Shown here: in pieces, positions 49,627 to 58,541 of the stretch
Layout of the letters: each line of letters starts with the position of its first letter
Numbering within the stretch: the stretch's first letter is position 1
Source: Kineosporia succinea
Lineage (GTDB): Bacteria > Actinomycetota > Actinomycetes > Actinomycetales > Kineosporiaceae
Length of the DNA: 64,000 nucleotides
NCBI RefSeq assembly: GCF_030811555.1
Contig: NZ_JAUSQZ010000001.1
Span: 7,437,241 to 7,501,240 of the forward strand
Reading direction: 5' to 3'
Program-made: the position numbers and the translations under genes
Notes under the pieces: generated by a model
Database searches by the model: none
What the model was told of the DNA's origin: nothing
What the model saw: only the letters and a program-made list of their open reading frames with translations

Positions 49627-50877
49627 ATGGATGTTACGTGTGGATGCCCCGAGAACGCCGGCCTGACGCGGCGCGGCCTGCTGCGCGGTCTCGGTGCGGC
49701 CGGGGTCGCGGCGGGTCTGACCACGGCCTCGGGCGTCGAGCTGGCGTTCGGCGCGGCGGCGGGAACCGGCACGCTGGTGGTGCTCTCGCTGCACGGCGGG
49801 TTCGACGGCCTGTCGGCGATCGTGCCCAACGGCGACGCGGACTACCTGAAGTCTCGCCCGAACATCGGCGTGCAGGCGTCGGTGACCAAGAAGGTCGACT
49901 CGATGTTCGGCCTGCACCCGGCACTGAAGCCGATCTACGGCCTGTGGGACGCCGGTCAGATGGCGGCCGTGCACGCGGTCGGGCAGGACGACCCGAGCCG
50001 TTCGCACTTCGCGGCGCAGGAGGCGATGGAGCGCGCGGCACCCGGATCGTCGCTGCGCACCGGCTGGATCGACCGCACGCTGGGCAGTCTCGGCAACCCG
50101 GGCGGCCTGACCGGCACCCAGGTCGGCGAGGGCAGCCAGATGCCGACGTCGATGCTCGGCCCCAACCTGAAGTTCGCGGTCAGCTCGATCGCGGGGGTGA
50201 AGCTGGAGGGCAGCGGGGCCGAAGTGCCACTGTCAGGCTGGAAGTCGGCGCTGAAGGCGTCGCGGGCGGGCACCCCGGCCACGGTCTGGCAGCCCCTGAC
50301 CGCGGGGTTCCAGGCGGTGGGCAATCTCAGCGGCCTGGCGCGGGAAGCCGCTGATCCGTCGGCCTACGGCTACCCGGACTCGCCCCTGGGCCGGGCGCTG
50401 CACGACGTGGCCCGCCTGATCAAGGCCGACCTGGGGCTGAGCGTGGCCACGGTCGACCAGGGCGACTGGGACATGCACGCGGGTCTGGGCAAGCACGACT
50501 CCGGCTGGATGTACCGCCAGCTCACCGAGCTCAGCACGGCCCTGGCCGCGTTCGCCGAGCACCTGGGCACGACCGGCATGGCCAAGACCACCCTGGTCAC
50601 GCTCAGCGAGTTCGGCCGGCGCATCGACGAGAACGGTTCCGGTGGGCTGGACCACGGCCACGGCAACGCGGTGTTCCTGCTGGGCGGTGGCCTGAAGAAG
50701 GGCGTGCACGGCAAATGGCCCGGCCTGGCCGCGAAGGACCGCGTCGACGGTGACCTGGCCGGCACCACCGACTACCGCAGCATCGTGGCCGAGCTGCTGA
50801 CTGAGCGCTGCGGTGTGAAGTCGACGACCGGTGTCTTCCCCGGCTACAAGCCCGAGCCGGTGGGCCTTTTCGCCTGA
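49627..50877 (+). CDS. Tat-exported DUF1501 protein
   Basis: 416 aa with twin-arginine signal LTRRGLLRGLGAAGVAAGLTTASG. DUF1501 resembles the alkaline-phosphatase/sulfatase fold: VVLSLHGGFDGLSAIVP at the N-terminus, VGQDDPSRSHFAAQEAMER, VDQGDWDMHAG and LVTLSEFGRRIDENGSGGLDHGHGNAVFLLGG are family-conserved, with His and Asp residues placed as in metal phosphatases. Reaction unknown. Ends the operon, followed by a strong terminator. Confidence 0.93.
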   Translation: MDVTCGCPENAGLTRRGLLRGLGAAGVAAGLTTASGVELAFGAAAGTGTLVVLSLHGGFDGLSAIVPNGDADYLKSRPNIGVQASVTKKVDSMFGLHPALKPIYGLWDAGQMAAVHAVGQDDPSRSHFAAQEAMERAAPGSSLRTGWIDRTLGSLGNPGGLTGTQVGEGSQMPTSMLGPNLKFAVSSIAGVKLEGSGAEVPLSGWKSALKASRAGTPATVWQPLTAGFQAVGNLSGLAREAADPSAYGYPDSPLGRALHDVARLIKADLGLSVATVDQGDWDMHAGLGKHDSGWMYRQLTELSTALAAFAEHLGTTGMAKTTLVTLSEFGRRIDENGSGGLDHGHGNAVFLLGGGLKKGVHGKWPGLAAKDRVDGDLAGTTDYRSIVAELLTERCGVKSTTGVFPGYKPEPVGLFA

Positions 50878-50884
50878 TCGGACT

Positions 50885-50928
50885 CCCGCGCCGGTGGCCG
50901 TCCGCTCACCCCTGGCCACCGGCGCGGG
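50885..50928 (+). terminator. Terminator after the DUF1800-DUF1501 operon
   Basis: Perfect 15-bp stem CCCGCGCCGGTGGCC / GGCCACCGGCGCGGG with a 14-nt loop, 8 bp after the DUF1501 stop. No U-tract. Confidence 0.7.
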
Positions 50929-50970
50929 CCGGCGCGCGACGGGTTGTCTTGCAGCCGGGACACGTTGCGC

Positions 50971-51174
50971 TCAGTCACTCTCTCTCGGACCGAACAGCAT
51001 CCAGAGCGCGGTTCCTGCCGTCGCCGACAGAAAGATCGCTGGCGCGAACCAGAAGACCCTGAGACTTATCAGTTCGGCCCGGTATGCGAGAAATGCTCCC
51101 AGCACAACGACTGCGTCGATGGCCAGGTGGCCTCCGAGAAGCTTCGCACGGGCGGTCATCCCGTTCGCGCTCAT
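50971..51174 (-). CDS. Small two-helix membrane protein
   Basis: 67 aa with two hydrophobic helices (LAIDAVVVLGAFLAYRAEL and VFWFAPAIFLSATAGTALWMLFG) joined by a short loop, ending in a charged GPRESD. AGGAGG 5 nt before the ATG at 51174 is strong support for this start. No family recognised. It sits alone, convergent with the DUF1501 gene. Confidence 0.72.
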   Translation of the reverse strand: MSANGMTARAKLLGGHLAIDAVVVLGAFLAYRAELISLRVFWFAPAIFLSATAGTALWMLFGPRESD

Positions 51175-51482
51175 CGATCCCTCCTTCGTGAACCGGTCAA
51201 GGAGTCGAGGACGTGACACGTGGATCCGCACGACGCCCCTGACTGTTATCCCGCTGTCAGCAGAGCAGCCTCACCGGCGGGCACTGACCCGGTGCCAGGT
51301 CCGTAGGGGCCTATCTCTCGCCCGACCGGCGCCTGAATGCAGCCTGTGAGTGACCTATGACCCGAACGGCCCAGGACCACCGACCCGATTGGCCGACCAC
51401 AGAGTAACTTGAGCCTCAAGCAGGCGGACGGCGGCTCCGAAAGGTTTCTCAGTCGAACCGGTTCCAAGGGGACCCGGGCTGG
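51175..51482. other. Upstream region of the sugar-binding/chemotaxis operon
   Basis: About 308 bp without a credible gene. It holds CTTGAG-C-CTCAAG (51408-51420), the FliA-like CTCA-N17-TCCGAA element described separately, and a duplicated AAGGGGACC just before the first start codon. It also contains the minus-strand promoter of the small membrane protein. Confidence 0.45.
51415..51441 (+). promoter_or_regulatory. FliA (sigma-28)-like promoter candidate
   Basis: CTCA-N17-TCCGAA, 42 bp before the start codon of the sugar-binding protein. It resembles flagellar sigma promoters, whose -10 element is GCCGAA/GCCGATAA-like. It overlaps a perfect 6-bp inverted repeat (CTTGAG/CTCAAG). Assignment by similarity only. 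Confidence 0.4.
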
Positions 51483-52595
51483 TTGAAGGGGACCACCTTG
51501 TCGCGTAGAGCCCTTGCATGGGTCTCAGTGGTGTGTGCCGGTGCCGTGGTGCTGGCCGGTTGCGGTAGCAGTGACGGTGAGGCGGGGTCGTCGGTGTCGG
51601 TCTCCGCGGGCCTGATCGGGGTGGCGATGCCGACCACCGGGTCGGACCGCTGGATCGCCGACGGCGAGAACATGAAGAAGCAGTTCGAGCTGCTCGGGTA
51701 CCAGACCGACGTGCAGTTCGCCGAGGACAAGGTCGACGACCAGATCGCGCAGATCCAGGCCATGGTCGACGGCGGCGCGAAGGCCGTCATCGTCGGTGCG
51801 GTGGACGGGTCGGCGCTGACCGGCGTGCTGGCCAAGGCGGCCGCGGCCGACGTCGAGGTGATCGCGTACGACCGGCTGATCCGTGACACCCCGGACATCG
51901 ACTACTACGCCAGCTTCGACAACTTCCGGGTCGGCGTGCTGCAGGCCGACTACCTGGTGAAGACGCTGAAGCTGACCAAGGCGGGCGGGCCGTACAACCT
52001 CGAGCTGTTCGCGGGCGACGCCAAGGACAACAACGCCGGGTTCTTCTTCGACGGTGCGATGAGCGTGCTCCAGCCCTACATCTCCTCGGGCAAGCTCGAG
52101 ATCCGCAGCGGGCAGACCGCGTTCGCCAAGGTGACGACCGAGGGCTGGAACGGCGAGGTCGCGGGCGAGCGGATGACGAGCCTGCTCAACAGCGACTACG
52201 CCGGCACGGACGTCGACGCGGTGCTCTCGCCCTACGACGGCATCTCGCGCGGCATCATCGCGTCCCTGCAGAAGAAGGGCTACGGCACCAGGAACAAGCC
52301 GCTGCCCGTCATCACCGGGCAGGACGCCGAGCTCGACTCGGTCAAGGCCATCGCCGACGGCACACAGGGTCAGACCGTGTACAAGGACAGCCGCGAGCTG
52401 GCCAAGGTCGCGGTGCAGATGACCGACTCGCTGCTGTCCGGCGGCACCCCCGAGGTCAACGACACGAAGCAGTACAACAACGGGGTCAAGGACGTGGCCT
52501 CGTTCCTGCTGCAGCCGGTGAGCGTGGACAAGGACAACTACGAGAGCGTTCTCGTCGACGGCGGGTACTACACCGCAGACCAGATCGGAAACTGA
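51483..52595 (+). CDS. ChvE/XylF-like sugar-binding lipoprotein
   Basis: 370-aa periplasmic-type sugar-binding lipoprotein (multiple-sugar class, ChvE/XylF-like). Signal [22 protein letters not shown] with lipobox LAGC near residue 27. The body has [87 protein letters not shown], and [26 protein letters not shown], typical of this class. No ABC ATPase or permease is near; instead a chemotaxis receptor follows by 7 bp. TTG at 51483 used; a TTG at 51498 with AGGGG 7 nt upstream may be the true start. Confidence 0.88.
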   Translation: MKGTTLSRRALAWVSVVCAGAVVLAGCGSSDGEAGSSVSVSAGLIGVAMPTTGSDRWIADGENMKKQFELLGYQTDVQFAEDKVDDQIAQIQAMVDGGAKAVIVGAVDGSALTGVLAKAAAADVEVIAYDRLIRDTPDIDYYASFDNFRVGVLQADYLVKTLKLTKAGGPYNLELFAGDAKDNNAGFFFDGAMSVLQPYISSGKLEIRSGQTAFAKVTTEGWNGEVAGERMTSLLNSDYAGTDVDAVLSPYDGISRGIIASLQKKGYGTRNKPLPVITGQDAELDSVKAIADGTQGQTVYKDSRELAKVAVQMTDSLLSGGTPEVNDTKQYNNGVKDVASFLLQPVSVDKDNYESVLVDGGYYTADQIGN

Positions 52596-52602
52596 GCCAG
52601 CG

Positions 52603-54183
52603 ATGAACACTGTGGTCTCCCGCTTCCTCGACCTGCCCACCTGGACCAAGCTGACCGCCCTGGTCGCCGCCAGCGTGATCGCCCTGCTCACCTGCCTCGG
52701 CCTGAGCTGGGACACGAACCACTCCTCGAGCACCACCAGCAAGCAGCTGCGCGACCTGAACTCGGCCGACGCGATCGCCCTGCAGCTGAACGGTCTCGCC
52801 GGCGAACTGAAGTCGCAGGTGCTGAGCTCGATCCTGAGCGACGACACGGCCCGGCAGCAGGACGCCATCAAGGACCAGGCCGCCACCGCCCAGGGCCTGG
52901 TCACCGAACTCGACGCGCTCGAGCTGCCCGCCGGCAGCCAGGTCACGGTCGACCGGATCAACACCGTGATGAACGAATACCTCAGCGTCGTGGACACGTT
53001 CGTGCAGGGCGCGAAGGCCGACCCCACCACGGCCCGGCTCAACTGGGAGCAGGTCGGCGTGGACAACTACCTGGTCAGCGCGGTCACCGCGAACGGCCGG
53101 GCGTACTTCGCGCAGCAGGTCGACGCGGCCGAGGCCAGCCAGGCCGCGACCGCCCGGCGGCACTTCCTCACCATGGTGATCGCCGTCGCCGTCGCCGCCC
53201 TGGTGCTCGTGGTCATCGCACGGTTCGTCGTCACCGCCGTCACCCGCCCGCTGGTGCGGGTGCGCCGCTCGGTCGACGCGATGGCCGAGGGCATCCTCAC
53301 GGTTCCCGCCGACGTGCACTCCAAGGACGAGATCGGCCAGATGGCCGTGGCTCTCGACCGGGCGCGCGACCAGGTGCGCGCGGTCGTGACCTCGGTCTCG
53401 ACGTCCGCCACCGCCCTGGCCGACTCGGCCCGGCAGATGGCCGGCAACTCGTCCACCATGGTCGCCTCCGCCGCGACCTCCTCGACGCAGGCCGGTGAGG
53501 CCTCGGGCGTCGCGGCCGACGTGTCGAACAACGTGCAGGCCATCGCCAAGGGCTCGGAGGAGATGGACTCGGCCATCCGCGAGATCGCCCGCAGCGCCAG
53601 TGAAGCCGCCGACGTCGCCAGCCAGGCCGTCGAGGTCGCCGGCTCGACCACCGCCCAGATCGGCCGGCTGGGCGAGTCCTCGGCCCAGATCGCCACCGTG
53701 GTCGAGATGATCACCTCGATCGCCGAGCAGACCAACCTGCTCGCGCTCAACGCCACGATCGAGGCCGCCCGCGCCGGTGAGAGCGGCAAGGGCTTCGCGG
53801 TGGTCGCCAACGAGGTCAAGGACCTGTCGCGGGCCACCGCCCAGGCCACCGGCGAGATCACCAAGTGGGTGACCTCGATCCAGACCGACACCGGGGACGT
53901 GGTCACGGCCATCGGTGAGATCAGCTCGGTCATCGACCGGATCCGCGACTACCAGAACGTGATCGCCACGGCCGTCGAGGAGCAGTCCTCCACCGCCGCC
54001 GAGATCAGCCGCGGGGTCATGGCCCTGTCCGACGGCGCCCGCGGTATGGCGACCAACGTCTCCACCATCGCCGACGCCACCCGCATCACCACGCACGGCC
54101 TGTCGGAGTCGGAGGCCTCGGTCGCCGAGCTCAGCCGGATGGCGGCCGAACTGCAGAGCCGGGTCAACCAGTTCACTGTCTGA
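52603..54183 (+). CDS. Methyl-accepting chemotaxis protein
   Basis: 526-aa chemoreceptor: TM1 ([20 protein letters not shown]), an extracytoplasmic helical sensor (about residues 38-185, four-helix type), TM2 ([23 protein letters not shown]), HAMP, and a cytoplasmic coiled-coil with the signalling hairpin [36 protein letters not shown], which is the CheA/CheW-binding tip. Seven bp downstream of the ChvE-like gene, so the pair probably senses a sugar through binding-protein docking, as Trg/Tar do. Implies a motile organism. Ends in a 17-bp terminator stem. Confidence 0.95.
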   Translation: MNTVVSRFLDLPTWTKLTALVAASVIALLTCLGLSWDTNHSSSTTSKQLRDLNSADAIALQLNGLAGELKSQVLSSILSDDTARQQDAIKDQAATAQGLVTELDALELPAGSQVTVDRINTVMNEYLSVVDTFVQGAKADPTTARLNWEQVGVDNYLVSAVTANGRAYFAQQVDAAEASQAATARRHFLTMVIAVAVAALVLVVIARFVVTAVTRPLVRVRRSVDAMAEGILTVPADVHSKDEIGQMAVALDRARDQVRAVVTSVSTSATALADSARQMAGNSSTMVASAATSSTQAGEASGVAADVSNNVQAIAKGSEEMDSAIREIARSASEAADVASQAVEVAGSTTAQIGRLGESSAQIATVVEMITSIAEQTNLLALNATIEAARAGESGKGFAVVANEVKDLSRATAQATGEITKWVTSIQTDTGDVVTAIGEISSVIDRIRDYQNVIATAVEEQSSTAAEISRGVMALSDGARGMATNVSTIADATRITTHGLSESEASVAELSRMAAELQSRVNQFTV

Positions 54184-54205
54184 CCGGTCCGACCCACACC
54201 TGAGA

Positions 54206-54243
54206 GTGAGGACGAGGTGCCCGGGTGGGCACCTCGTCCTCAC
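54206..54243 (+). terminator. 38-bp perfect hairpin after the chemotaxis gene
   Basis: GTGAGGACGAGGTGCCC / GGGCACCTCGTCCTCAC, a perfect 17-bp stem with a GGGT loop, 22 bp after the MCP stop. Strong terminator without a U-tract. Confidence 0.75.
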
Positions 54244-54281
54244 CGTGGTTCGTCCCCGGACAGGCCCTAGGCTTGCGAGCC

Positions 54282-54914
54282 GTGACGAACGAACTGGCCG
54301 GCCTCGTGAGATCAGTGCTCGACGAACCCCGCCCCTGGAAGGTGACGCAGGTGGGCGCGCCGGTGCTGCGGCAGACGGCGGTGCCGTACGACGGGCAGCT
54401 CGACGAGGCGCTGCTGCACGAACTGCTCGACGCCATGCGCGCGCACCTGCCCGGTGTGGGCGTGGGGCTGGCGGCTCCGCAGATCGGGATCGGTCTGGCG
54501 GTGGCCGTGATCGAGGATCCGGGAGGCTCCGACCCGGCCGTCAACGAGGTGCGGGAGCGTCCGGCGCAGCCGCTGCTGGAGCTGGTGAACCCGGTCGTGA
54601 CGCCGATCGGCGACGAGAAGGTGGCGTTCTACGAGGGCTGCCTGAGCGTCGAGGGGCTCGGTGCGGTGGTGTCACGCTACCGGCGTGTTCTTCTCAAGGC
54701 CCAGGACCGTCACGGAAAGCCCTACGAGGCCGAGCTTTCGGGCTGGCCGGCGCGGATCGCGCAGCACGAGACCGATCACCTGAACGGCACGATCTACCTG
54801 GACCGGGCCGAGATCCGTTCACTGTCCACGGTCTCGGCGATGCAGGAACGCTGGAACCAGCCGACGCCCGCCGAGGCGTCGGCCGTGCTGGGGTTCCCGC
54901 TGCGTCAGAGGTAG
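54282..54914 (+). CDS. def: Peptide deformylase
   Basis: 210-aa peptide deformylase, which removes the formyl group from nascent proteins; Fe/Zn enzyme. All three motifs are intact: GVGLAAPQIG, EGCLSV (metal Cys) and QHETDHLNG (two metal His and the catalytic Glu). GTG at 54282 chosen just before the conserved domain; an upstream in-frame start would lie in the terminator region. Its 3' end overlaps the next, convergent gene by 10 bp. Confidence 0.95.
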   Translation: MTNELAGLVRSVLDEPRPWKVTQVGAPVLRQTAVPYDGQLDEALLHELLDAMRAHLPGVGVGLAAPQIGIGLAVAVIEDPGGSDPAVNEVRERPAQPLLELVNPVVTPIGDEKVAFYEGCLSVEGLGAVVSRYRRVLLKAQDRHGKPYEAELSGWPARIAQHETDHLNGTIYLDRAEIRSLSTVSAMQERWNQPTPAEASAVLGFPLRQR

Positions 54915-55165
54915 AGGTCGAAGGTGCTGGCGGCGGGCGGCTCTTCGGCACGCTGCGCCGCCGGCTTGGCCGTCTGGCGCTCCGAGGCCAGCTCGGCCGC
55001 GGAGATGGCGGCCTGGTCGAGCGAGACCCGGGCCTCGTCCATGTTCAGCACCTGCTGGTCGGCACCGGCCTTCTGATCCTCCTCGAGGATCTTCTGGTCG
55101 GTCACCAGCTGCTTCTGCAGGTTCAGCATCGAGGATGAGTTTCCCCCGACGGGGCTGACGTCCAT
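54905..55165 (-). CDS. Small helical hypothetical protein
   Basis: 86 aa, without signal peptide, rich in Gln, Asp and Ala: SSMLNLQKQLVTDQKILEEDQKAGADQQVLNMDEARVSLDQAAISAAEL predicts one long amphipathic or coiled-coil helix, with a Pro/Ala tail ending FDLYL. Similar short LQ-Q-DQ-K-A-DQ proteins are seen near motility or cell-surface genes in some bacteria, but no function is established. GGAGGT lies about 10 nt before the ATG. It might be a helical secreted or docking peptide; this is speculation. Confidence 0.68.
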   Translation of the reverse strand: MDVSPVGGNSSSMLNLQKQLVTDQKILEEDQKAGADQQVLNMDEARVSLDQAAISAAELASERQTAKPAAQRAEEPPAASTFDLYL

Positions 55166-55252
55166 GACTGGGCACACCTCCGGGACGTTTCGTGCGGACG
55201 CAAGATCCATCGGCCAGTACCACAGCTGTATAAGAGATTTTCGTTGCCGTGA

Positions 55253-56428
55253 TCAACTGCTCCGCGCGAGCTGGGGCAGGCGTTGCGGGGCGCCCGCGAG
55301 TGCGGCCGTGACCAGGGCCGCCAGGGCGAGGGCGAGCGTCAGGGTGCCGACCGCCTGCCCGACGGTGGACGCGAGGGCGAGCGCGCCGGTCGCGGTGGTC
55401 ACGACGCCGCACGCGCCGTAGGCGACGGCGGCGTACCCGGAGGCGGCGCGGCCCTGGTGGGAGGGGCGCAGGCCGTGGGTGACGGTGGCCAGGCCGAGGC
55501 TGTAGGCGGGGCCCTGCCCGAGACCGCAGACGATCGCGCCGACGGTGAGGAGCCACAGGTCGGCGGTCTCCAGGGCGGTCGCGATCAGGGCCAGGCCGGC
55601 GACCAGGGGGATGCACAGCTGCCAGGCCCGCAGGCGCAGGAGGTCGCGGCGGCAGGCGGTCTGCGCGGCCCAGGCCGCGGCCAGGAAGACGCCGACCGGT
55701 AACACGGCCTGCAGCAACGAGATCGAGGGCAGGGCGCCGCGCAGGGTCGCGGGTACCAGGGCGAGGACGACGCCGGCGGCGCTCCAGGCCATGGCGCCCA
55801 GCAGCAGTCCGGCGCGGCGGTGGCGGGCGCGGTAGAGGCCGGGGGTGGACACGTCGGGCGCGGTGCGCACGCTGGCGTGCCGGGTGCGCAGGTGCACGGC
55901 GAGCACGGTCACGGTGACGAGCAGGTGCAGGCCGAACACGGTGACGGCGGGGGCGGGCAGGGTGGATCCGAGCAGGCCGCCGCCGAGATTGCCCACGAGG
56001 GAACCGATCACGGCACCGGAGGCCACGACCGTGCGGGCGCGTTCGCCGAGCCCGGCCAGGGCCAGGGTGGCGCAGGCGCCGGTGGCCAGGCCGACGCTGA
56101 CGCCGGAGGCCAGGCGGCCGGCCAGCAGGAAGCCGAAAGTGCCGGATCCGAGGGCCATCAGGAGGTCGGCGGCGACGCTGAGCGCGAGCGCGGCCGTCAG
56201 CACGCGCGGGGCGCGGGCGTTCAGGTCACGGGTCATGACGGTGACCAGGGTGGTCACCAGGGCGAGCAGGTACAGGCTGAAGACGACCGACTGGGCCAGT
56301 GACGTCAGCGCGTAACGGTCGGTGTAGAGCGGCACCAGCGGGTTGGGGAGGTTCACCCCGGCCAGCACCACGCAGAAGGCGACCACCGGGACCACGCCGC
56401 CGGAACGTCCACTCTTGATCGTGCCCAC
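55253..56428 (-). CDS. MFS-family transporter
   Basis: About 391-aa major facilitator transporter with twelve predicted helices: GVVPVVAFCVVLAGVNLPNPLVPLYTDRY at TM1, FLLAGRLASGVSVGLATGACATLA, then TACRRDLLRLRAWQLCIPLVAGLALIA in the second half. The R-x-x-G-x-x-x-G motif in TM2-4 fits drug/metabolite exporters. The GTG at 56428 is chosen by hydropathy; a longer start (GTG at 56446 or ATG further up) cannot be excluded and no good ribosome site is seen. Divergent from an Lrp/AsnC regulator, its probable controller. Confidence 0.88.
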   Translation of the reverse strand: MGTIKSGRSGGVVPVVAFCVVLAGVNLPNPLVPLYTDRYALTSLAQSVVFSLYLLALVTTLVTVMTRDLNARAPRVLTAALALSVAADLLMALGSGTFGFLLAGRLASGVSVGLATGACATLALAGLGERARTVVASGAVIGSLVGNLGGGLLGSTLPAPAVTVFGLHLLVTVTVLAVHLRTRHASVRTAPDVSTPGLYRARHRRAGLLLGAMAWSAAGVVLALVPATLRGALPSISLLQAVLPVGVFLAAAWAAQTACRRDLLRLRAWQLCIPLVAGLALIATALETADLWLLTVGAIVCGLGQGPAYSLGLATVTHGLRPSHQGRAASGYAAVAYGACGVVTTATGALALASTVGQAVGTLTLALALAALVTAALAGAPQRLPQLARSS

Positions 56429-56614
56429 CGGAAACCACCGCTCTGCCGCCACCGTCCCGAGCCGATAGCAGCCTCGTCGCGGCATCAGCAATGCAGGCAC
56501 GAGTGTGGAAAGGATGGCCGGAACGGGCAAGACTTTGCCTCACGGTTGAACAATCTGTTCAACTGGGCGCGGCACGGGGGCACGGATCCGATCAGGACGA
56601 TCAACGGGAGCGGC

Positions 56615-57070
56615 ATGACTGGGATCGACGGCATCGACGGGCGCATCCTGCGCACGCTCGACGCCTCTCCACGCGCCACGGTGCAGTACGTGGCCGAGCA
56701 CCTGGGCATCGCGCGGGGCACGGCGCACTCGCACATCGGGCGGCTCTTCGAGGGCCCCCACCTGTGCCCGGTGAGCTCCCGGCTGCGGCCGGCGAGCGTG
56801 GGGCGTCCGTTGCGGGCGCAGGTGACGGCCGAGGTCGACCAGTCGACGTTCGAGGGGATGATCGGCGACCTGTCGAAGATCCCGGAAGTGGTCGAGTGCG
56901 TGGCGATCTCGGGGGCGAGCGACCTGGCCATCGAGATCCTGGCGCGGGACGCGGACGACGTCTATCGCATCACGCAGCGCATCATGGAGTGCCGCGGGAT
57001 CCGGCGCACGGCCACGAGCCTGGTGCTGCGGGAGCTGATCCCCCGGCGGATGTCGCAGCTGCTCGATTAG
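56615..57070 (+). CDS. Lrp/AsnC-family regulator
   Basis: 151-aa Lrp/AsnC protein: HTH part IDGIDGRILRTLDASPRATVQYVAEHLGIARGTAHSHIGRLF, then an AsnC ligand-binding domain LRAQVTAEVDQSTFEGMIGDLSKIPEVVECVAISGASDLAIEILARDADDVYRI. GGGAG precedes the ATG at 56615. Divergent from the MFS transporter, a common pairing for amino-acid or peptide export control (inference). Confidence 0.92.
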   Translation: MTGIDGIDGRILRTLDASPRATVQYVAEHLGIARGTAHSHIGRLFEGPHLCPVSSRLRPASVGRPLRAQVTAEVDQSTFEGMIGDLSKIPEVVECVAISGASDLAIEILARDADDVYRITQRIMECRGIRRTATSLVLRELIPRRMSQLLD

Positions 57071-57143
57071 GCCGGGCGGGTGAACGGGGCCCGATTCCGC
57101 CCTTGAGTGAGGGGAAACACCCGGGAATCACCCATGATGAGCC

Positions 57144-57425
57144 GTGCCCATGTCCCAGTACCGCATCATCGCCGACGAGATCGCGGCACGGATCCAGTCC
57201 GGGCACCACGCGCCGGGCACCCTTCTGCCCAGCCCGGGTGACCTCGAGCACCTGGGGCACCGGCTCGGGGACGCCCGCGACGCGTTGCGCTGGCTGGTGC
57301 GGCACGGCTGGGCCGAGATCCGGCCGGGCACCGGTTATCACGTGACCGAGCAGCCGCCGCAGGACGAGTGGGAGCAGTTCACCCGGCACGTGGACGGGTA
57401 TCTCGACGGGCTGCGCGACAGCTGA
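57144..57425 (+). CDS. GntR-type winged-helix mini-regulator
   Basis: 93 aa, essentially only a GntR HTH: YRIIADEIAARIQSGHHAPGTLLPSPGDLEHLGHRLGDARDALRWLVRHGWAEIRPGTGYHV, with no effector domain. It may be a stand-alone DNA-binding partner. The DLEHL segment deviates from the usual LAxxxGVS. GTG at 57144 is tentative; an ATG two codons later is an alternative and no clear ribosome site is visible. Confidence 0.75.
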   Translation: MPMSQYRIIADEIAARIQSGHHAPGTLLPSPGDLEHLGHRLGDARDALRWLVRHGWAEIRPGTGYHVTEQPPQDEWEQFTRHVDGYLDGLRDS

Positions 57426-57563
57426 TCCGGCTCCGCCGATCGGCCGAAACCCCGCTCCGGCATTGGGACGACGGGCAGCTCCGCCACTGTCCCGGTGCGC
57501 CGCCGGCCAGCAGAATGACGCGTATCAACTCAGGGGGCACCGCACCACGGGTGGAGCTGAAAC

Positions 57564-58376
57564 GTGAACATCGCGGGGAAACTGGACGCGAACGCCGATC
57601 TGATCGTCGTGATCGCCGTCGCCGGGGCCCTGATCACGATTGTCCTGGGCATCGTGATCGGCCAGCTCAAGCTGGAATGGCTGAAGCAGCGGCAGGCGAC
57701 GGCCTGGACGCTGGTGGCGGTCCTGACCATCGGGGCCGCGCTCACGGCGGCGATCAGGAGCGCCACGGTCGATCGCAGCACGACGAGCAGCAGCGCGAGC
57801 AGCAGCACGAGCAGCGCCTCGGCCGGCGCGCGGATCGTCTCGCCGGAGCGGGATCAGGAGGTGGAGCGGGACTTCGTCCTCACCGCCGACCTCACCGACG
57901 ATCTGGCGGAGGGCGAGGAGGTGCACCTGCGTCACCGCCTCGTCGGCACCCTGCCCTGGAGCGTGTGGACGGAGCCCTGCCGGGTTCTGGCGGGGAGGGT
58001 GACCTGTACCGGCACGATGGGGTTCGTCTACCAGAAGGTGAAGTACTACGAGCTGGACCTGCTCGTGCTCCATGTGCCCGCGTCCGCCCGGCGGGACCTG
58101 ACGCTCGACGCGCCGGAGGGCACGACCAGCCTGGCCCACACCCTCGTCCACCGGGCCGAGGCCAGGCGTCCCGCGAAGAAGACCACCAAGCCGCAGCGAG
58201 ACGATCCGGTCTCTCACCCGAACCGGACCTCCGACCCGGATCCGGACCCGACGGCGTCCTTCGGTCCCACTCCGGAGGTCACGGCGTCGGAGGACGAGGA
58301 GTTCTCCACCCCTGAGCCCGAGCCCAGTGACGAGCCGCCCTCCCCCACGGGCGAGGAGGACGGCGGCTCCCCGTGA
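57564..58376 (+). CDS. Two-helix membrane protein with extracytoplasmic Pro/Asp-rich tail
   Basis: 270 aa. Two membrane helices near the N-terminus (LIVVIAVAGALITIVLGIVIG and TAWTLVAVLTIGAALTAAI), a Ser-rich spacer (STTSSSASSSTSSASA), a beta-rich domain (ARIVSPERDQEVERDFVLTADLTDDLAEGEEVHLRHRLVGTLPWSVW with two Cys in PCRVLAGRVTCTG), and a Pro/Glu/Asp-rich C-terminal tail. Function unknown. ATG at 57564. No signal of operon with neighbours. Confidence 0.8.
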   Translation: MNIAGKLDANADLIVVIAVAGALITIVLGIVIGQLKLEWLKQRQATAWTLVAVLTIGAALTAAIRSATVDRSTTSSSASSSTSSASAGARIVSPERDQEVERDFVLTADLTDDLAEGEEVHLRHRLVGTLPWSVWTEPCRVLAGRVTCTGTMGFVYQKVKYYELDLLVLHVPASARRDLTLDAPEGTTSLAHTLVHRAEARRPAKKTTKPQRDDPVSHPNRTSDPDPDPTASFGPTPEVTASEDEEFSTPEPEPSDEPPSPTGEEDGGSP

Positions 58377-58464
58377 CCGGCACACTCATGGCCCTGGTGT
58401 TGCCGGTGGTGCGGGCAGCGGCCACGATGGAGGTGCCCACCCCGCTCCTGCCGAGAGGTGTCCT

Positions 58465-58533
58465 GTGCGCTTCCTTGTCGTCATCGTCGTGATCGTGGTC
58501 GTCGTCTTCCTGTTCCGGCGTTTCGTGCGCTGA
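58465..58533 (+). CDS. 22-aa single-helix membrane peptide
   Basis: GTG start with AGAGGTG 6 nt upstream, encoding MRFLVVIVVIVVVVFLFRRFVR: a single hydrophobic helix of Val/Ile/Phe ended by a basic RRFVR tail. The size and layout resemble small membrane regulatory proteins or type I toxin-like peptides; no antisense RNA gene was identified. It is the only open frame in this gap with a good ribosome site. Existence is plausible but unproven. Confidence 0.5.
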   Translation: MRFLVVIVVIVVVVFLFRRFVR

Positions 58534-58541
58534 CACCCGGC

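Noticed and set aside
48159-49829. A 556-codon open frame opposite the DUF1800 gene
   Set aside because: Arg/His/Gly/Gln-rich shadow of a well-supported gene; no ribosome site or domain.
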